Shown here: piece after piece, positions 59,560 through 64,000 of the stretch
Numbering within the stretch: the first letter of the stretch is position 1
How the letters are laid out: the number at the start of each line of letters is the position of its first letter
Origin: Kocuria massiliensis
Lineage (GTDB): Bacteria > Actinomycetota > Actinomycetes > Actinomycetales > Micrococcaceae
Length of the DNA stretch: 64,000 nucleotides
Assembly (NCBI RefSeq): GCF_900169715.1
Contig: NZ_LT835159.1
Coordinates: forward strand, 208,589-272,588
Direction: 5' to 3'
Notes under the pieces: model-generated
What the model was told of the DNA's origin: nothing
What the model saw: only the letters and a program-made list of their open reading frames with translations
The model's database searches: none
Position numbers and translations under genes: made by a program

Positions 59560-60896
59560 TGACGACGCTGAGTAACTGGTCCGGAATTGAGTCCGCAACT
59601 CCGCGCCATCTTTGGAAGCCAGAAACGTTTTCGCAGGCCCAAGGCCTGGTCCAACGGGCCGCTGAGCAGGGAGAACGCATTCGCGTGATCGGAGCCGGCC
59701 ATTCCTTCACGCCTGTTGCTCTCGGCTCGGACCACGTGGTCAGCCTGGATCGGCTCAGCGGCGTGATCGACGTCGACCCGGTGCATTATCGGGCGCGATT
59801 TTTGGCAGGGACGCGATTGCGGGACATCCCCGACTTGCTCCAGCCGTACGGCCTGGCCCTGCCCAATCAAGGGGACGTCAATCCGCAGTCCCTCGCCGGT
59901 GCCTTATCCACCGGCACCCACGGAACCGGCCTCGGATTCACCGGCTTGGGCGGCGTCGTCACAGGCCTGACGATCCTGACCGCCACCGGCGAAATCCTTC
60001 GCCTCTCCGAGACCGAACATCCGGAACTTTTTGACCACGCGCGTGTTTCGGTCGGCGTCCTCGGGATGATCCTCGAGGTTGAAATTCAGTGTGTTCCTTC
60101 CTTTGACCTCATCGCGGAGGAAACGGGGGAGTCTCTGGAAGAGGTGCTGGACGGTTTCGACCATCGCGTACGCGAGCATGACCACGTCGAATTCTTCTGG
60201 TTCCCTCACACGGATTTCGCCATGGTCAAGACCAACACCCGCGTCGCACTGGGGGAAGCGGGCCCCGAGCATCTGGCGTCCGTGCGAGAACAACCGGCAT
60301 GGATGCACCTGATCAATGACGAACTCGTTCAAAACGTCGGATTGCGGGCCCTGTGCGAGGTGGGTTCGCGCTTCCCCCGCACCGTCGCGCCGATGGCCAA
60401 GACGGCGGTCAAGGCTATGTCCGATCGCGCCTATCGGGCCGTGGCACACGAGGTGTTCGTGACCTCACGGCGCGTGCGCTTCAATGAGATGGAATATGCG
60501 CTCCCCTTCGAGGCCGGCCCCGAGGCTCTTCGCGAGATCCGGAGCTTCCTCGATGCTCACGATATTCCGGTGACCTTCCCCGTGGAGGCCCGGGTAGCCG
60601 CCGCCGACGACGTCCCCCTCTCGACCGCCTCCGGCCGGGAGACCATGTACGTGGCGATCCATCGCTTCGTCAAGGATGACCCTTTCGAGCTCTTCCACGG
60701 CATCGAGCCGATCCTGCGGGCTCATGAAGGCCGTCCCCACTGGGGTAAACGCCATACTTTGGGCCACGAAGAGCTCTCTGCGGTGTACCCGCGCTTCGAG
60801 GAATTTCGTGAGGTGCGACGCCGCATCGATCCCGACGCTGTGTTCGGGAATCAGCACACCGATCACCTCTTCGGAGTGCACCGCCAGAGTCCGTAG
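59559..60896 (+). CDS. D-arabinono-1,4-lactone oxidase family FAD enzyme
   Basis: 445 residues of the ALO/gulonolactone oxidase family: FAD-binding PCMH domain (IRVIGAGHSFTPVALGSDHVVSLDRLSG, LPNQGDVNPQSLAGALSTGTHGTGLG), and a C-terminal ALO domain ending with RRIDPDAVFGNQHTDHLFGV, the typical HxxYL-like end region. It oxidises sugar lactones with O2. The ATG overlaps the preceding stop (TGATG), so the two enzymes are made together. Confidence 0.9.
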   Translation: MTTLSNWSGIESATPRHLWKPETFSQAQGLVQRAAEQGERIRVIGAGHSFTPVALGSDHVVSLDRLSGVIDVDPVHYRARFLAGTRLRDIPDLLQPYGLALPNQGDVNPQSLAGALSTGTHGTGLGFTGLGGVVTGLTILTATGEILRLSETEHPELFDHARVSVGVLGMILEVEIQCVPSFDLIAEETGESLEEVLDGFDHRVREHDHVEFFWFPHTDFAMVKTNTRVALGEAGPEHLASVREQPAWMHLINDELVQNVGLRALCEVGSRFPRTVAPMAKTAVKAMSDRAYRAVAHEVFVTSRRVRFNEMEYALPFEAGPEALREIRSFLDAHDIPVTFPVEARVAAADDVPLSTASGRETMYVAIHRFVKDDPFELFHGIEPILRAHEGRPHWGKRHTLGHEELSAVYPRFEEFREVRRRIDPDAVFGNQHTDHLFGVHRQSP

Positions 60897-60905
60897 ACTC
60901 GACTT

Positions 60906-61406
60906 ATGCTTCCCGCCATCATTGCGACCGTCATCGCCGCCCTGCTCATCGGGGTTGGGGTGCTCGGCATCATCGTCCCGATCCTGCCAGGATCCCTTCT
61001 GGTGATCATCGCTACCCTCGTGTGGTCACTGACCGTGCGGGCACCGGAAGGGTGGTGGGTTCTCGGTGCGGGCGGCGGCTTGGCTCTCATCGGTCTGAGC
61101 GCTTCCTTGTTTTTAACGGGTCGCACCATGAAACAACAGCACATTCCCAACCGTTCCTTGCTGATCGCCGCGGTGTGCGCGGTGATCGGCATGTTTGTCA
61201 TCCCGGTGCTCGGCTTGCTCGTCGGATTTGTGGTGGGTCTTTTCGCGTCGGAGCTGTATCGGCAACGCGACCTCGACTCGGCGGTGTCGTCCTCCGTTGC
61301 GGCCCTCAAGGCCGCCGGAACCGGCATGCTCATCGAGTTGGCTTGCGCTTTACTGGCGGGAACCGTGTTTGTGATCGCCGCCCTCACGTACTTCATCACA
61401 GCCTGA
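60906..61406 (+). CDS. DUF456 membrane protein
   Basis: 166 residues with several hydrophobic helices separated by short loops: IGVGVLGIIVPILPGSLLVI and the glycine-rich VIGMFVIPVLGLLVGFVVGLFASELYRQRDLDSAV, typical of DUF456. Function unknown. Follows the ALO gene by 9 bases, likely the same operon. Confidence 0.88.
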   Translation: MLPAIIATVIAALLIGVGVLGIIVPILPGSLLVIIATLVWSLTVRAPEGWWVLGAGGGLALIGLSASLFLTGRTMKQQHIPNRSLLIAAVCAVIGMFVIPVLGLLVGFVVGLFASELYRQRDLDSAVSSSVAALKAAGTGMLIELACALLAGTVFVIAALTYFITA

Positions 61407-61425
61407 GGCCGGTAGACTGGCCGCC

Positions 61426-61995
61426 ATGAAATCTCTGCCTGCTTCCCTGGCCCTGGCCGCCGCCGCGATTATTCAAGCGATGGGCGTCTATCACTGGCGG
61501 GGCGACTCCATGGCGGTCTCTGGGCAGGTATTTTTCCCGATCCTCTTTGGGCTCATGTCCATCTATTTGGCGTGGCGAAATAAGGATTCGGAGCGTTTTT
61601 ACGTTGCGCACATGATTCTCGCCGTGATCGGCGTGTTGGGCCTCGTGGCCACCGTGATCGGAATGGTCGGGACCATTTGGGCCCTGTACCCGTCGCTGAT
61701 CATGTACTACGTCTTCCTGCTGGTCCTCATCGTGGAGACCGCCTTGCGGATCGCGGCCATGCCGAAGAAGGCCAAAGCCACCGAGGAGGAGGCCGCCGCT
61801 GAAGGAGCTTCTGAAGACGCCGTCGCTCAGCCCGCAAAACGCCGACGCCGCCGCCGGGCGGGTTCAGGCCCAACTCATCTGGTCGCCACCTCGAAATCGG
61901 GTGCTTCCGGATCACACGCATCCGAGGGCGGATCGGCCGCCGCGGATGCCGACGCCTCCGAGCACGTTGCACATGAGAGGACCGACGAGCGCTGA
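61426..61995 (+). CDS. Membrane protein with charged, basic C-terminal tail
   Basis: 189 residues. Four hydrophobic helices in the first ~110 residues (SLALAAAAIIQAMGVYHW, FFPILFGLMSIYLAWR, HMILAVIGVLGLVATVIGM, SLIMYYVFLLVLIVETALRIA), then a disordered tail that is first acidic and then Arg/Lys-rich (KRRRRRRAGSG). I do not recognise the family. Its stop overlaps the GT87 start. Confidence 0.72.
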   Translation: MKSLPASLALAAAAIIQAMGVYHWRGDSMAVSGQVFFPILFGLMSIYLAWRNKDSERFYVAHMILAVIGVLGLVATVIGMVGTIWALYPSLIMYYVFLLVLIVETALRIAAMPKKAKATEEEAAAEGASEDAVAQPAKRRRRRRAGSGPTHLVATSKSGASGSHASEGGSAAADADASEHVAHERTDER

Positions 61996-63302
61996 TGTCT
62001 CGAGAGGCCGCAACTATGTCTTCCCCTGCCATGAAGCCGCGTGAGACGTCACTTCCGTGGAAGGTTTGTGCGTGGGTGATTGTCGCGATCGTTCTCGGCG
62101 GGCAATTTTGGTACGCGATGACCACCGGCGGGCTCGACTTCACCGTGTATCGCGCCGGCGCGACAACGCTCTTTGGCAATGACGGTATGCAGAAGTCGCT
62201 GTACGACCTGCACCTCGTTCCCCTGACCGAGACCTCGTACCTCCCGTTCACGTATCCGCCGTTCGCGGCCATCCTGTTCCTGCCTTTCGCGTTCCTGCCG
62301 GTCAAGGTGGGCGTCGCGATCATGGTGATCTTTTCGATGGCCGTGGCCTGGTGGTTTGCCGCAATCATTTACGATTACGTGAATCACCGAGGCCGCACGA
62401 TTCCGTTCCAGGACAAGTTGGGCCGGACGACCACTATCGCGCTGCTCGCCGCCCTCATTTGTCTCTCCGGACCGTGGCGCCGAGGCCTGGGCCTGGTGCA
62501 GATCAACCCGCTCATCATGTTGCTGATTTTGGCGGATCTTCTGCGGCCGGCCACTAAGGTCCCTCGGGGACTGCTGATTGGCATCGCCGCCGGTATCAAG
62601 CTCACGCCCTTGGCCTTCGGCTTGGTGATGCTCATGCGCAAGGACATCAAGGGATTGGCGACTTTGGCGGCGTCGTTCGCGGGCACCATCCTGGCGGGCG
62701 TGATTTTCTTGCCGCACCAGGCCAAGGAATTTTGGTTCCACGCGGTGTCTGATCCATCGCGCGTGGGCAATATTAACTACCTGGACAATATTTCGATCCA
62801 GGGATGGCTCATGCACATCGGCCTTACCGGTTCGGTGCTCAAGGTGGTCATGTATGTGCTGATCGTGACGCTGATCGTGGGCGTAGCCGCGGTGATCCCG
62901 TCCCTCGATCGGCGCGGCATGAAGCTGTCCATCGTCTCGTTGAACGCCTTCGTGATGCTCGCGATCTCGCCGATCTCGTGGTCCCACCACAACACGTGGT
63001 ACCCGCTGATCTTCGCCGCCATTTGCGTGGACGCCGTGCCGTGGTTGTTCTCTCGGCCGGGCCTTCGACGCCGCGTCGCCCTGACCCTGGCATGGGTCGC
63101 TGCCATTGGGCTGTATATCTCTCCGATGTGGATCGGCATTGCCCTGTATGGTTCCTCGGAATACCTGGACTACATCACGACCATTCCGTTGGTGGTTTCC
63201 GCGATCCCCATCATCTGCCTGTTCCTCTTCATCTGGATGTGGATCATCGGCGCTTGGCGGAAGCGGAACGTCACCGACGAGCGAGTTCTCGCCTCGGCGT
63301 AG
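61995..63302 (+). CDS. GT87 family polyprenol-phosphate-mannose-dependent mannosyltransferase
   Basis: 435 residues, about ten membrane helices, GT-C fold. The conserved acidic DFTVYRAGATTLF near the first helix boundary is the predicted catalytic aspartate region; SYLPFTYPPFAAILFLPFAFLP and AGIKLTPLAFGLVMLMRKD are family blocks (DUF2029, PimE-like). It adds mannose to lipid-linked glycans (phosphatidylinositol mannosides, lipomannan-like polymers) on the outer side of the membrane. Acceptor not determined. Confidence 0.88.
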   Translation: MSREAATMSSPAMKPRETSLPWKVCAWVIVAIVLGGQFWYAMTTGGLDFTVYRAGATTLFGNDGMQKSLYDLHLVPLTETSYLPFTYPPFAAILFLPFAFLPVKVGVAIMVIFSMAVAWWFAAIIYDYVNHRGRTIPFQDKLGRTTTIALLAALICLSGPWRRGLGLVQINPLIMLLILADLLRPATKVPRGLLIGIAAGIKLTPLAFGLVMLMRKDIKGLATLAASFAGTILAGVIFLPHQAKEFWFHAVSDPSRVGNINYLDNISIQGWLMHIGLTGSVLKVVMYVLIVTLIVGVAAVIPSLDRRGMKLSIVSLNAFVMLAISPISWSHHNTWYPLIFAAICVDAVPWLFSRPGLRRRVALTLAWVAAIGLYISPMWIGIALYGSSEYLDYITTIPLVVSAIPIICLFLFIWMWIIGAWRKRNVTDERVLASA

Positions 63303-63357
63303 CGTGTAGGTCGGGCGGTGACGTCGGGGCCGGGGTGCGGTACCCCGGCCGTGTCCG

Positions 63358-64000
63358 TCAGCGCGTGAAGCTGCGCACCTCAACACCGGCGTCGTCCAGG
63401 GCCTCGCGCACGGACCGGGCGATCTCGACGGCGCCGGGTGTATCTCCGTGCACGCACACGCTCTCGGCGTCCACGGACACGTCCGTGCCGTCCACCGCGG
63501 TGACTTTTCCTTCGGTCACCATTCGCACCACGCGGGCCGCGATCTCCTGGGCGTCGTGAATCACGGCGCCCGGTTCCCGGCGCGAAACCAGCGCGCCTTC
63601 CGGCGTGTAACCCCGATCCGCGAAGATTTCGGGGACGGGACGCAGACCCGCACGGGTTGCCGCCTCGGCGATTTCGGAATTCGGGAGCACCAGGATCGGC
63701 AGGGTGGGATCGACGGTCGCGATGCCTTCCGCAACCGCAGCCGCCTGCGCCGGGTCCTTGGCGATCCTGTTGTACAACGCGCCGTGCGGCTTGACGTAGG
63801 AAACCCGCGTTCCCGATGCCAGCGCCAAGGCCTGGAGCGCCCCGATCTGGTAGATCACGGCATTGACGAGCTCGTCGTGTGCCATGTCCATGACGCGGCG
63901 TCCGAAGCCTTGAAGGTCGGGGTAGGCGACGTGCGCGCCCACGGCCACGCCGTTGTCGGCGGCGGAGCGGCATGTGGCCCGGGCGACGTCGGGGTCGCCC
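63358..64000 (-). CDS. pxpA: 5-oxoprolinase subunit A (LamB/YcsF family), 5' end outside window
   Basis: The visible 214 residues begin within the protein (GDPDVARATCRSAADNGVAVGAHVAYPDLQGFGRRVMD) and continue through VSYVKPHGALYNRI to a C-terminal ADRGYTPEGALVSRREPGAVI and CVHGDTPGAVEIARSVREAL. These are diagnostic of PxpA, which with PxpB and PxpC cleaves 5-oxoproline to glutamate using ATP. The gene starts beyond base 64000; pxpB/pxpC cannot be seen. Confidence 0.92.
   Translation of the reverse strand, partial: GDPDVARATCRSAADNGVAVGAHVAYPDLQGFGRRVMDMAHDELVNAVIYQIGALQALALASGTRVSYVKPHGALYNRIAKDPAQAAAVAEGIATVDPTLPILVLPNSEIAEAATRAGLRPVPEIFADRGYTPEGALVSRREPGAVIHDAQEIAARVVRMVTEGKVTAVDGTDVSVDAESVCVHGDTPGAVEIARSVREALDDAGVEVRSFTR

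Overview
The window is chromosomal DNA from a G+C-rich Gram-positive bacterium of the Actinomycetota, probably order Micrococcales and most likely the family Micrococcaceae. This is inferred from gene content: CrgA, a class E sortase next to a PabA/TrpG amidotransferase, the two-domain LysX enzyme, a rhomboid-like protein, a GabD2-type dehydrogenase, an arabinonolactone-oxidase pair, frequent GTG/TTG starts and strong GGAGG ribosome binding sites. It is almost entirely single-copy chromosomal genes. I found no insertion sequence, prophage, CRISPR array, tRNA or rRNA.

Layout. 0-4 kb: TetR fragment, FAD oxidoreductase, YceI protein, membrane proteins. 4-6.5 kb: cell-envelope block crgA / class E sortase / small membrane protein / pabA. 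6.6-15.7 kb: orphan ArsD-like protein, alanine:Na+ symporter, esterase-lysX-membrane protein operon, NhaA. 16-20.7 kb: MarR, a GntR regulator divergent from a four-gene osmoprotectant ABC transporter. 20.7-24.6 kb: DoxX, rhomboid-like protein, VOC protein, LysR, pyridoxamine-oxidase-like protein. 24.6-25.5 kb: a gene-free stretch packed with DnaA boxes, followed by a TPP riboswitch and thiM-thiE-thiD-tenA. 28.7-34.2 kb: universal stress protein, a CitMHS citrate transporter split by a 35-bp tandem duplication, its divergent CitA/CitB-type two-component system and a fused GGCT-SGNH protein. 34.3-42 kb: sodA, dehydrogenases, NUDIX regulator, MFS transporter with its GntR regulator. 42-44.6 kb: predicted fluoride riboswitch with paired fluC genes, auxin-efflux-type carrier, PAP2-like protein. 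44.6-58.3 kb: a loose group that could carry out arginine transaminase catabolism (TPP-dependent decarboxylase, Na+:solute symporter, XRE-cupin regulator, ureohydrolase, aminotransferase, succinate-semialdehyde dehydrogenase) mixed with a secreted trypsin-like protease, a phosphodiesterase, a fructosamine kinase, a sulfurtransferase and a lytic transglycosylase. 58.3-64 kb: PLP racemase/aldolase with arabinonolactone oxidase, three membrane proteins including a GT87 mannosyltransferase, and the 3' part of pxpA.

The most notable observations are the oriC-like DnaA-box cluster that has no dnaA or dnaN beside it, the tandem duplication that frameshifts the citrate transporter, the matching promoter/operators of yceI and doxX (doxX apparently leaderless), the predicted fluoride riboswitch, and the GGCT-SGNH fusion coupled to a two-component operon. 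All functions are inferred from sequence patterns and family knowledge; no database search was run.
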